A stretch of 64,000 bases of DNA from Isoetes taiwanensis (Eukaryota; Streptophyta; Lycopodiopsida; Isoetales; Isoetaceae). Numbering within the stretch: the stretch's first letter is position 1; each line of letters opens with the position of its first letter. Shown here in pieces: positions 22,985-31,415 of the stretch. Made by a program: the position numbers and the translations under genes. Below the pieces are notes generated by a model, which was not told the DNA's origin, ran no database searches, and saw only the letters and a program-made list of their open reading frames with translations. The DNA lies in NCBI GenBank assembly GCA_021234155.1, contig JAJEKV010000009.1, forward strand, positions 13,710,546 to 13,774,545. The letters are read 5' to 3'.

Positions 22985-25158
22985 CAACAATACAAAAAGG
23001 CACATCCTGAACACCCTGTTTGCTTAAAGACTTTTGAGAAGTTGAAGCCTATTTATGTAAAGAAAGTATCAGAAAGGGAAACCTGTTGTTGCATATACCA
23101 TATGAAGTTGGAGTATGCCAGAGTAGGCCTGAATGCTTTAAGGTCAGCGAAAACTGGATTTCATGGTGAAGAGTGCAAGTGCTGTTGTGAGGTCTGTGGA
23201 CCTGGTGAGAAGTGTCTGGCCAGCCAATATACGTATGACTCAAGCAGTGAGCTCTGGAGGGCTGTGGTTTGCAACAAGAGCGAGGGTGAAGAATGGTATA
23301 AACATGACTGCTTGATGCAGAAATGTCAGAGGTGTGGCATAAAAAGTCTTCCTATATGTCCAAGAGAAAGAGAGGATCATGAGTTCTTGCTTGAATAGAA
23401 AACGTTTTAAAAGGTAATACTCTCTTTATTGCATGCTGCAACATGCTGAGATGTGCTGTCATCCGCTGAATCCTGCTTTTCTGCTTTCAACTTGCACTAA
23501 TCTTTTGTTTTATGCTACAGACCTTGCTACAGATTCCAGTGGAGACAGAAGAAGCTGGTGGAGTTGCAGACTGTGTTACCAAGGAAGTACCAGGTGGTAG
23601 CAGAAAGAAAAGATCCAATGCGACCAAGAAGAGAAACAAAAGTAAGAAATCCAAGGTAGCTAGTGGGACACATTCTGAAACTGCAGCACAAGACGAGACC
23701 TCAACTGGCAAGGGGAAAAAAAAGAAAGAACCAAAGCTGTCTTACAAGAGAACGACAGTGAAGGATTTCATTTCCTATCTGTGTTCCACATTGAAGATAT
23801 TTGTGCCATATAATTACAGGGCTAGATGGCAGGCCCTGCAATTCAGGAGTTGCCTGGACAATATCCAAGATGGCACCGTTGTTTCTGTAATTGATTTTGC
23901 AGAGAATTACAGCATAAAAATACAAAGGGAGGTTCAGAGCCAGCACTGGCACAATGAGCAGATAACAATTCTCGTCCACATCACGTATATGATAGACAAA
24001 AGCTCTGGAATCAGAAAGCTATTGAAGGAAACCCATTTTTACTTAAGTGATGACAAGGTTCATGACACTCTTTTTATGCAGCACTGTCTTAGAAAGCACA
24101 ATTCATGGCTTGTATCAAATGGTGTAGAATTCTCCAGGCATATAGTTTGGTCAGATGGTTGTTCTAGCCAATTCAAATCTGCCCGGCCGTTCTATTTCCT
24201 ACCAAGATATTACAATGAGCTAGGGAAGGAAATAGTGTGGAATTTCTTTGGGACAACCCATGGTAAGGGAGAGCATGATGGACAAGGGCCAGTCCTTAAG
24301 AGGGCATTCACTAGAGAGCAGCTCAAGTATGATGGAGTGAGATTTAGGAGTGCTGCTGATGCCTGTGAATTTGCAACTCGTTGGAATGAAGGTACCAATA
24401 ATGGGGACATCAAAAGGTATTATGCTTTCATCTGCTGTATTCTGCTGAGTAATGCTGTCTGTGAACTGCTGTAATGTGCTGAGTAGTGTTGTATTGTGTT
24501 GAGTAGTGCTGTATTATGCTGAGAATACTGTCTGTGAGCTGCAATACTTGTTGCTGTCTCTTCGCAGGTACTTCTGGTTAATTGGAAAGGATGATGTTGA
24601 TAAGACAGACTGGCTGGACTGTGCGAGGGTGGAAGGGACCAAGGAAATACACAACATCCGGATATACATGTCCAAATCGATCACAAGGGTGGCTCATAGA
24701 GGTTTAAGTTGTTTCTGTGGTAAGTGTTTGAAGGGAAACTGGTCATGTTGTGTGAATAGGCACAGGTTGAAGAATTGGAAGTATGTGATACTAAAGCCTA
24801 TGAAGTCTACTGCCTTGATGACGAAATTGACGAGGCATTTTTTGAAGGCGATGGTCAAGAGAATGCAGACTTCTATGTGGTCAAGTGTGTTAAGCCGAGG
24901 CATATTCTTGACAAAATTGTACATGACAATTGGGGTCAGACTTTTAATGTTGATGAACATGTGTTGGCGGGTGTATACTATGCTATCCAACCTGATGGTA
25001 GTTGGGAGCTACTTCAAAACAAAGGTCTTACTTATCAATACAGTCATCATGTCACTGCAATCAAGTTTGAGATGAATCAAATTCCCGACACCAACAGGTT
25101 TTCCCTTGAGGGGGCTACCCATCAGATGATCCTTGACAGCCTACCATATAAAGGTTGA
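22985..25158 (+). pseudogene. DDE-like transposase gene with introns, disabled by a few lesions
   Basis: Exon A (about 22,985-23,414, after a TTCAGCTGCAG acceptor) encodes FEKLKPIYVKKVSERETCCC and cysteine pairs (CKCCCEVCG, CQRCG). Exon B (about 23,522-24,415) follows a TATGCTACAG acceptor; it has a basic stretch, VIDFAENYS (D about residue 128 of the frame opened at 23,512), HIVWSDGCSSQFKS (D about 215) and FFGTTHGKGEHDG (H about 250, D about 256). Exon C (about 24,568-25,158) follows CTCTTCGCAG and has CFCGKC / CCVN. The two aspartates plus a later acidic residue are my candidates for a catalytic triad; a transposase role is inferred from this pattern and the TIR context. In-frame stops near 23,397-23,410 and a one-base frame slip near 24,760-24,780 suggest it is no longer functional, or that the base calls are wrong there. 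Confidence 0.7.
24416..24567 (+). repeat. TGCTG-rich array in a transposase intron
   Basis: Between a plausible AG|GTATTA donor at about 24,415 and the TTCGCAG acceptor at 24,567, the intron is built from variants of TGTGCTGAGTAGTG and TGCTGTATT. The preceding intron (about 23,415-23,521) has a shorter set (ATGCTGCAACATGCTGAGAT). Copies are imperfect, so this is a degenerate minisatellite. Confidence 0.65.
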
Positions 25159-25322
25159 AAATAGTTTGACCTAGTTGTTTCATCATTTCGCATTTATCTT
25201 AAATTTTGAAGACCTTTATCTTAAATTTTTATGTTGTATTAGAGACATTACTTGGAATCAATACTCAAGATTACATAAAGTAAGTCATATATATTACAAA
25301 AAGCTAGTGTACAATGGTATTT

Positions 25323-26062
25323 TCAGGAGTCATTGGAGTTTTCAGAGTGGTTAGAGTCTTCAGGAATGGTGCCCAGCAACTGCCGTTGTACCTCTTCTGG
25401 AGCATTGAGGATATAATAGGCCGAGACAAGATAGTTGTTGAGACAGTAATCCAGCACATCAACTGTCTCCTTCTGCAACCATGCATCAGTGATGTCTAGC
25501 TGTGAGATTGTTTCTTCAACTGTATGGGAAGACAAGTAATCCAATGCTGGACACACAAACTTCTGTAAAAAGTTGTCCTCTTCCTGCCCCTTGAAAGGCA
25601 TAACAGGAACGGTTGTGTGTGCAGGGTTTAGAAACCCTTTGTGTAGGCTGTCATCTACCAAGAAAATCATACCATGATATTCAGGAAAATCCTCAAATAC
25701 AACCTTCAACTCCTTGAAAAAAAGTTGCGTTGCTGTGTTGGTTGGATGCTCGCATGCATAGCACTGCTCTTGACCATATACCTTTAAGAATCTGGTTCGC
25801 AAATCTGGGAACAAGGCATCCACCATATCCCTTATATTCCGAAGTAGAGAAGCACTCCAGATCACAATATCAAACCTCTACAGTGCCCACTCCACAAACT
25901 CATGATACCCTGGTCTGCAAATGAGGTACTTATTTGCAGTTTCTTTTACAACATAGTTTGTTTGAGGCGGAGGCAAGATTTTTTTGGCCCATTCTCCTCT
26001 GTTGTGTCTGTGCCAGTACCCCATTTATGTCAAGCACCATCAACTTCCGTCTGGATTTCCAT
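25323..26062 (-). pseudogene. FCP1-type HAD phosphatase domain in the transposon accessory gene
   Basis: The minus strand at about 26,040 reads KLMVLDINGVLAQT, the first HAD motif in the D-x-N-G form common in plant FCP1-homology proteins. Next come RPGYHEFVEWAL, RFDIVIWSASLLRNI, FPDLRTRFLKVYGQEQC and the distal motif FLVDDSLHKGFLNPAHT. After that, an acidic helical tail ends at 25,323. The family removes phosphate from serines of partners such as the RNA polymerase II tail. Asn in place of the second catalytic Asp makes activity uncertain. The frame has one slip in a seven-A run near 25,980 and one TAG at a likely former CAG near 25,880. The order of motifs, and location between the TIRs on the strand opposite the transposase, are clear. 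Probably captured from a host gene. Confidence 0.8.
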
Positions 26063-26074
26063 CCCTCAACGTTT

Positions 26075-26225
26075 GCACCCACTGTCGAGGTGTGCTGCAT
26101 TGTGCTGAACTGTGCTGCGAGTTGTGCTGGACTGTGCTGCCATGCTGTGCTGGACTGTGCTGGACAGTGCTGCCGAGATGTGCTGGACTTTGCTGCGATC
26201 TGCTGGACTCTGCTTTAGCTTTGCT
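26075..26225. repeat. TGTGCTGGAC minisatellite in the accessory gene
   Basis: About twelve imperfect units of 10-13 bases (TGTGCTG followed by GAC, CATG, CGAG and so on) on the plus strand. On the coding (minus) strand it would read as repeated S-T-V-Q-H, seen in open frames at 26,405-26,040, or it is intronic, with CTCGACAG as a possible acceptor at its end. The first transposon copy (positions 1-120) has the same array with most CTG units changed to CCG. Confidence 0.8.
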
Positions 26226-26972
26226 ACCCGATGATGGAGAGTGCTGATAGCCATAGTCAGATACATTTGTATTAGTATCTGTATGCCTCCAATGTATTGG
26301 TGTTTCCTGACTATCAGTAATCCTTGCAGTGGCCTTCCGTGCTTCATCCTCCGTTTCATCATTCACAACCTGCCTTGTTCTCCTGCATGCAAGGATGTGC
26401 TCCAATTACCAACTGAAATTTGTAGAGAATATACAAGGTGAAATATAACAGGATAACAGGCACCTTTTGTATGTTAGAGGTTGTGCTGGCACTCCTTTAG
26501 TGGCATTGTCCTCTTCATCAGATTCACTAAGTATAACCATTGGCTGCCTTCTTTTTCTGTAAACAAGTTTTTACTCAAGCCTAAGTTGAATGAATTATCC
26601 AAACAAAATTTGTACATTCATGGTGGAAGAAAACAGGGATCAAATATATTAATTGTTTAAACAAAAACCTTTTGGCTGATGGTTTAGGGTTGTCTTGAGC
26701 AATCAAGGTTTGCCTGTCTGAAATACATATGGCAAAATTACATTAGCCTTATTTTTTTTCTAAATGCTACTTCTATATGTCTTCATCAAGATCAACTTCT
26801 GACTCACCCTCACTCTCTTCTTCCACAACCTTCCTGGTCCTTGACCGTGTCAACCTGTTGACCTTGGAAACGACTGCTTGAACCTGCTTGTCGACATCTT
26901 CGCCATCATTTTCCTTCCCGGCAGCAACCGTGTTAGAGGAGGCCTTTATAGAGGCAGCTGCAGAATTTGGAA

Positions 26973-27600
26973 CTACAACATAATTGGCAGCATCATCAGT
27001 ACTATTTGAATCTCCCTTAGATTCTGCATGGGTTGTGTCTTCAGCACTGTGCTATCAGGTGCTGCAATGTGCTGCAGACTGCTGATAGCTTGTTGTCCAA
27101 TGTCTACAGCATCTTCTACTGTTGCCAATTCAAATTGAGACCCCGAAAATAGGCATGTACCTTTTTTCCATGTCTTGGCTGTGGAGTTTGAACCCTTGTA
27201 GACTTGCTTTGCTGATCCTGGGGTCCTTTTACTTCTTGGTGTATTAACTTGTTTCCTTTTTCTGTTGCTATCAGGAGTTGTGGCTACATGCTCATCAACA
27301 TCAATTATCTCGTTCTCGGTTTTGTGAGATGCTCCAGCATATAACACTTCCTGCTTTACTGTTCCTTGCTTCCCCAATTCCTGGATTTAGGAATAATCTC
27401 TGAGCACTCGAGATAACATGTTTTTTCCATGAGCAAACTGAGGCAGCTCACATGATAATGATGTCCACATTTCATCCGCAGGCTGAGGGTGTAATCATCC
27501 TAGAATGCAAGACCACAGGTGGAGCATCTCTCCTCATCTTCAATTGGCAATTGAAATGGTATTGGAGTGATGCTGACCAGCTGATCATTTCTCTTGGTCA
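26973..27600 (-). pseudogene. RING-like domain and basic linker of the transposon accessory gene
   Basis: Reading the minus strand from 27,600: MTKRNDQLV, the RING-like cysteine/histidine pattern (CSTCGLAF, CGHHYHVSC, then C-x2-C), and from 27,377 a linker with HKTENEIIDVDEHVATTPDS followed by RKRKQVNTPRSKRTP, a likely nuclear-localisation segment. Then TWKKGTCLFSGSQFELATVE. The RING has a stop where the copy at 1.2-1.5 kb has Gln (CAG to TAG), and the frame shifts once between RING and linker. A TGCTG cluster lies at 27,035-27,085. Role unknown; zinc-dependent protein interaction is the family expectation. Confidence 0.6.
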
Positions 27601-27611
27601 TTTCCCTCAGC

Positions 27612-28545
27612 CTAGTGACATTCTGTAAGTGCTGCTGGGAGGAGGGACTCGTTATTGGCAATCTCAGCAGTTAGTGCAGCCACCTGTTGTACCATGGTTT
27701 CATCTATTGGCCCACCCCCGATTTCAAGGAGGGACTTCAGCATATACTCTACCATATCTTTCTCCCTCTCCAAAGAATGAATCTCAGCAGAGGCACCTGC
27801 ATTAGGATCGGACAGGGCTTGAAGACTGTCCTTTATGGTCTGCAACTTCTACTCTGCAGCCGAGAAGAAGGTGCCCTTTGCCTGAGATTGTGCAACTAGT
27901 TTTTTCTTGGACACTAGATCACTTTGTAGCATTTTTAAGGCATCCTGCGCACCTTGGATCATGCTTTCCAGGCGGGCAATGTTTTCCCCATAAGCTGAGA
28001 ATGCTGCTGGGCGAATGACAACTTCCCTTCTAATTTTACACCAGTGCCTGTTGAGGCTGGCCTTTCTGCTATGCTTTCAGGTGATGTTGTCTGCTGTGAT
28101 TTGTTGGGCTCTTCTATGCTCACAGGGCCGCTGGTGCTGGTTTCACTCTTAACCTTGCTTGAATAGGCCCTACTTTTTGCTGCCACTGGTGCCCAATTAA
28201 CCTTAAAATTTTCTGGATCGTGCTTGGCCCTCTGGCAGTTGTTGAATGCAAATAGATAGGAAACCATTTTCCTTACTTCTTTATTCTTCAACCCTTCTGG
28301 ATATATCTTGCTCAGCAGTTCAATTAAAGCCTCTTCATGCTCTGGCCTTACCTTGTCAATTGATGTTTTGTTGGGAATGACACCATTGGTATCCCAAACC
28401 TCATTATACTCTGCAGCAGAAATGACATCCGTTCGAAATTGAGAGGGATGTACACCATCGTTTGGTAGACCCGCATAAGCATGAAAGTCCGCCTCTGTTC
28501 GGCAATCAGCCAGGTCTAATCTCAGGGGCACGTTCCTTCTGGGCT
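27612..28545 (-). pseudogene. N-terminal half and coiled coil of the transposon accessory gene
   Basis: Frame 28,531-27,959 begins after a TTTCTTGCTTTCTTCCAG acceptor and reads LRLDLADCRTEADFHAYAGL, then DGVHPSQFRTDVISAAEYNE, HEEALIELLSKIYPEGLKNK and a serine/threonine-rich tail. Frame 27,845-27,612 gives a strongly helical stretch (IHSLEREKDMVEYMLKSLLE), likely a coiled coil. The first part looks like a folded domain that I cannot name. Order on the minus strand is this region, then RING, linker and phosphatase domain, so all may be one protein; whether splicing really joins them is inferred. Confidence 0.55.
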
Positions 28546-28617
28546 GGAAGAAAGCAAGAAAAACAAATTAACAGAGCACCCTAAGCCCATATCAAAATTG
28601 GCAGTGCATTTTGCTTA

Positions 28618-28792
28618 CCCTGCGCATGGCATCCGTTGGAATTACTGGCTGAGCCGGCGGATTAATAACCTTCTTCACCATAGCACATTTGAGTTTTGGA
28701 ATACTAGAGTGAATGTGGAAATTCTCGAGCTTTTTCTCCGCGGGCTTTTCGGCCGGAGTAGCAAAAGTTGGGGAACAGACAGACGGTTGCAT
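28618..28792 (-). CDS. First coding exon of the accessory gene
   Basis: MQPSVCSPTFATPAEKPAEK at 28,792 opens a frame ending ...VIPTDAMRR at 28,618, where AG|GTAAGCAAAA is a good splice donor. The intron runs to about 28,546, with a pyrimidine-rich tract and CAG. The exon is basic and proline-rich. It starts about 0.2 kb inside the right TIR, so transcription would start close to the element's end. The start is chosen as the only ATG in this frame near the TIR. Confidence 0.6.
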
Positions 28793-28978
28793 TTACAAAT
28801 TCAAAATTCGCTTCCCTTCGGGTCACATTCATTACTTACGGTGGGCGATAAGCAGGTTATGACTAGAACGGATACGGTCTGTATGAAGTGATGGGCATCA
28901 AATAGGTTAGACTATAATTGGTGAAGGGTGGAAAAAAAAAGTGTGAAGGGTGCTGGTGTTGGGTGCTGAACAGCATTT

Positions 28979-29006
28979 ATTTGATACCCACCAGCATACT
29001 TTTGCC
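28979..29006 (-). repeat. Right terminal inverted repeat of the transposon
   Basis: Reads TTTGATACCCACCAGCATAC then TTTTGCC on the plus strand. It is the inverted counterpart of the left end and is followed directly by CCAAG, the candidate target duplication. Confidence 0.85.
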
Positions 29007-29340
29007 CCAAGTCGAAGAATGGGGGCATGCTTGGCACGACGCTAGATACCTCGAAGAGTATCTTCAGCATGGCGATCATCCCCAAGCATCTGCATGAGTA
29101 TGTCCATGTGAAGATAGAGCTGTGGGGGATTGCCATAAGGTCGGCATTGGGGCACCATTTCTTGGGTATAGAACTCCAAGAAATCGGCGTAATCCGTATG
29201 AGCCTCCATATTTGCTATGATGTCCACCTACTATACCAGATAAGGGTGGAGAAGTTCAAATGGGACGTCGGAATCCCAATGTTCCCCATCCTGATACCAC
29301 TGCTGGCAGCTTGGTGGAGGGAGAAGGAGCAAAAATAGAG
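29007..29340 (-). pseudogene. Decayed coding region of unknown family, part upstream of the transposon insertion
   Basis: The minus-strand frame reads VPFELLHPYLV, two consecutive TAGs, VDIIANMEAHTDYADFLEFY, TQEMVPQCRPYGNPPQLYLH, MDILMQMLGDDRHAEDTLRG, one more TAG, then HAPILRLG at the junction. It rejoins RQQTYFEIR on the other side of the transposon in the same phase. The TAG stops are consistent with CAG (Gln) codons after C-to-T change. The protein seems rich in helices; I recognise no family. Confidence 0.55.
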
Positions 29341-29569
29341 GATACTAAACAACAATGAAACCCTAAAAAGTAGGGGCACGTTTTTAAAAAAATGGGGCTT
29401 TTATTAGGGAATATTCCATAAGGTCTGTTACTTTATCATTAATATTATATTATTATTATTATTATTATTTTTTTTGAACCCGAGCTCTGTGTGTGTTGTT
29501 CGCATGAAGGATAGTACACATAGCCAACAGTAAGTTACAGTCATATTACAAAAATGGAGGATCTAGTGT

Positions 29570-30072
29570 CGATCCCTACGGATCCTACAAGCTAAAGCCA
29601 AATCCTTTGGCATAATAGTCACGCGCTTAGCGTGTATTGCATAAAGGTTGGCGTCGCCAAAGAGGGCGACGAGGTAGTCCTTAGCAGCTTCCTACAAGGC
29701 AAGGATAGCATGGGTCTGGAACCTGAGGTCTGTCTTAAATTCCTGTGCAATTTCTCAGACGAGTCGCTGGAAGGGTAACTTCCGCAAGAGGAGCTCCGTC
29801 GTCTTCTGGTACTTGCAGATTTTCCGCAAGGCCACTGTCCCTGTTTTAAGCTGGTGGGGCTTCCTCTGATGAGGTGGGGGAACAAGGGGAAGAGTTTTGC
29901 CCCCTGTGGCTGGATGCCGGGCCCGCTCGACCAAGGTCTCCCGTCGAGTCACCGATCGCTTGGAGCCGAGTCTTATATTGGGGCCCCAAGCTTGTCGGAT
30001 TAGTGGTCTTCCGCTTCCGTTGTATGGTACGGTTAGCGGGCTACTCGACACGGGTGGCAGGCTCCTCAACAC
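29570..30072 (-). pseudogene. Histone H3-fold pseudogene
   Basis: Minus-strand translation from about 29,925 matches core histone H3 nearly throughout: [28 protein letters not shown], then [33 protein letters not shown] and [20 protein letters not shown]. Canonical H3 reads [20 protein letters not shown] and so on, so the alignment is unambiguous. Two in-frame stops interrupt it: TGA at 29,755-29,757, where H3 has Arg, and TAG at 29,692-29,694, where H3 has Gln. The tail is unusual: PATGGK is followed by [15 protein letters not shown] before the core, and further upstream (to 30,072) it is unlike the H3 tail. Loop 1 has canonical H3 length, which argues against CENH3. No introns are seen in the core, so it may be a retrocopy or captured domain. 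Confidence 0.9.
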
Positions 30073-30088
30073 GGTTAGCGACTTCCTC

Positions 30089-30780
30089 TCAGACGTCTGG
30101 CGATCCTGGCCTCGCTCCTCGCCTAGCCGAAGCTGCTTTGTTGTTTGGCATGTCGCCCCCGTGAGTAAAGGCGCATCGCCAGTTCCTTGGATCTGGCAAT
30201 ATACTTGTCAGGTCGGGTTGCCATATCAAGATCGACAGCCTGCAGATCCTCCTGTAGAAAAGATGGCGAGATATCTTCCCATATGAAGATCTGGGTGTCC
30301 TCATCATAGTAGTACGGGAGTATCATAAAATTGTTTTCCGGACTTATGGCTTTTCCTCTTCCCAGATACACATATTCCTGTCCTCTGATAGCCGGATCTC
30401 CACTTGCGCGCTTGCATCCATCCTCCTCCCTCGTGCCATCGACAAAATCCTCTCGCTTCCCCGACGAAGCATCGATCGTACAGTCTTGGGCCATCTTGAG
30501 GGTAATACCGAACCAGTGGTCGAACGGTCTTCCCGCCCACGGCGGTGTAGGTCTCCCCTTCGGCATTTAATTTCAGCAAGAATCTCTCTGTCAGGTGAAA
30601 AATGGGGTACAGTATCCGGTCGCCCTCGATAAATCTGTGCACTAGCTGTTTGAGGAGAAGCTCGACCCTCCTAGGGCCGTCAGTTGTGTCACCGACGTTG
30701 CACCCAAGCTCGGCGAAGAGTTGGAAGATACTAAGCTGGAATAACTCTTCGTTCCCGTAGTGCGGGCCATCTCGGATCAA
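30089..30780 (-). pseudogene. Decayed coding region of unknown family, N-terminal part
   Basis: Two overlapping minus-strand frames form one plausible protein with a frame slip near 30,550. The first runs from 30,780 (ELFQLSIFQLFAELGCNVGD; RRVELLLKQLVHRFIEGDRI; HLTERFLLKLNAEGE). The second runs to about 30,123 (FDHWFGITLKMAQDCTIDAS; EYVYLGRGKAISPENNFMIL; YYYDEDTQIFIWEDISPSFL). It is well-composed globular sequence with no domain I recognise. It lies between the LTR/primer-binding site at 31.4 kb and the H3-like pseudogene, all on the same strand, so it may be the first internal ORF of that LTR element. Confidence 0.45.
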
Positions 30781-31402
30781 GATGGAGTGCTCACAAGCAG
30801 GCAGAGTCCGTCAGGCTAGTAGGCAGGGCTAGGTATGGCAGAACTGATTACTCCAGTGGCTATGGCGGGTGGAGGTCGCGGTGGCGTGGCTAACACGAAA
30901 GAACAATAAAAAAACCCTAACTTAAAACGTCCGTGCGTTCGCTTAATACCCTAAAATGTTTTTTTTTTCTAAAGTCAAACTTTGGTCAAAAGCGGCGGGC
31001 TCTGCATTTTAAGCGCTTAGAATTCAAAAACAAAATCCTTTTTTGCAGAGTGCACCGGTTTAGGGTTTTCTCGCTTGTGTTGATCTTTTTGAGTCGATTG
31101 AAAGGTGCTCTAAGCTATTTGGGGGTCCCCGATGCGATGGAACAAGAATTTTTCGAATCCGAGCTTCCTAGAGAAAGTTATAGCCTCTGGAAAAGAGGGA
31201 CCATGTCCTGCCAAAACTCCACACGGTTTTTATCTTTATACCACCAAATTTTCCCACAACCACACTACTAGCACAAATTTGGGCCTCAATCAGACTAACT
31301 ACAAGGTTCTAAGGAATTCTCTCTATGTTAGAGTCCCCAACTACTTAACATTCTATCGAGTTAGAACATGGCCAGTGCAACGATCTGGTCCACCAAAATC
31401 AT

Positions 31403-31414
31403 GCTCTGATACCA
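31403..31414 (-). promoter_or_regulatory. Primer-binding site for initiator Met-tRNA
   Basis: GCTCTGATACCA on the plus strand is the reverse complement of TGGTATCAGAGC, the standard plant retrotransposon primer site. It lies one base from the LTR end, so the element's internal region extends to lower coordinates. Confidence 0.9.
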
Positions 31415-31415
31415 T

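Larger units (their letters stand above)
21640..29006. mobile_element. 7.37-kb TIR DNA transposon with two convergent genes
   Basis: The ends are inverted repeats. Left, from 21,640, reads GAGCAAAAGTATGTTGGTGG then GTATCAAA; right, reading inward on the minus strand from 29,006, reads GGCAAAAGTATGCTGGTGG then GTATCAAA. Flanking both is CCAAG (21,635-21,639 and 29,007-29,011), a candidate 5-bp target duplication. Inside, a plus-strand transposase-like gene (22.1-25.2 kb) and a minus-strand accessory gene (28.8-25.3 kb) converge. The minus-strand host frame resumes in phase across the insertion. TGCTG-rich arrays are spread through non-coding parts. I do not assign it to a named superfamily. 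Confidence 0.85.

Noticed and set aside
24210-24990. Minus-strand ORFs opposite the transposase exons
   Set aside because: Antisense shadows; composition is poor and no motif is seen.
29570-30072. CENH3 (centromeric histone) gene
   Set aside because: The core matches canonical H3 with normal loop 1 length; there is no CENH3-type insertion. Two stops make it a pseudogene in any case.
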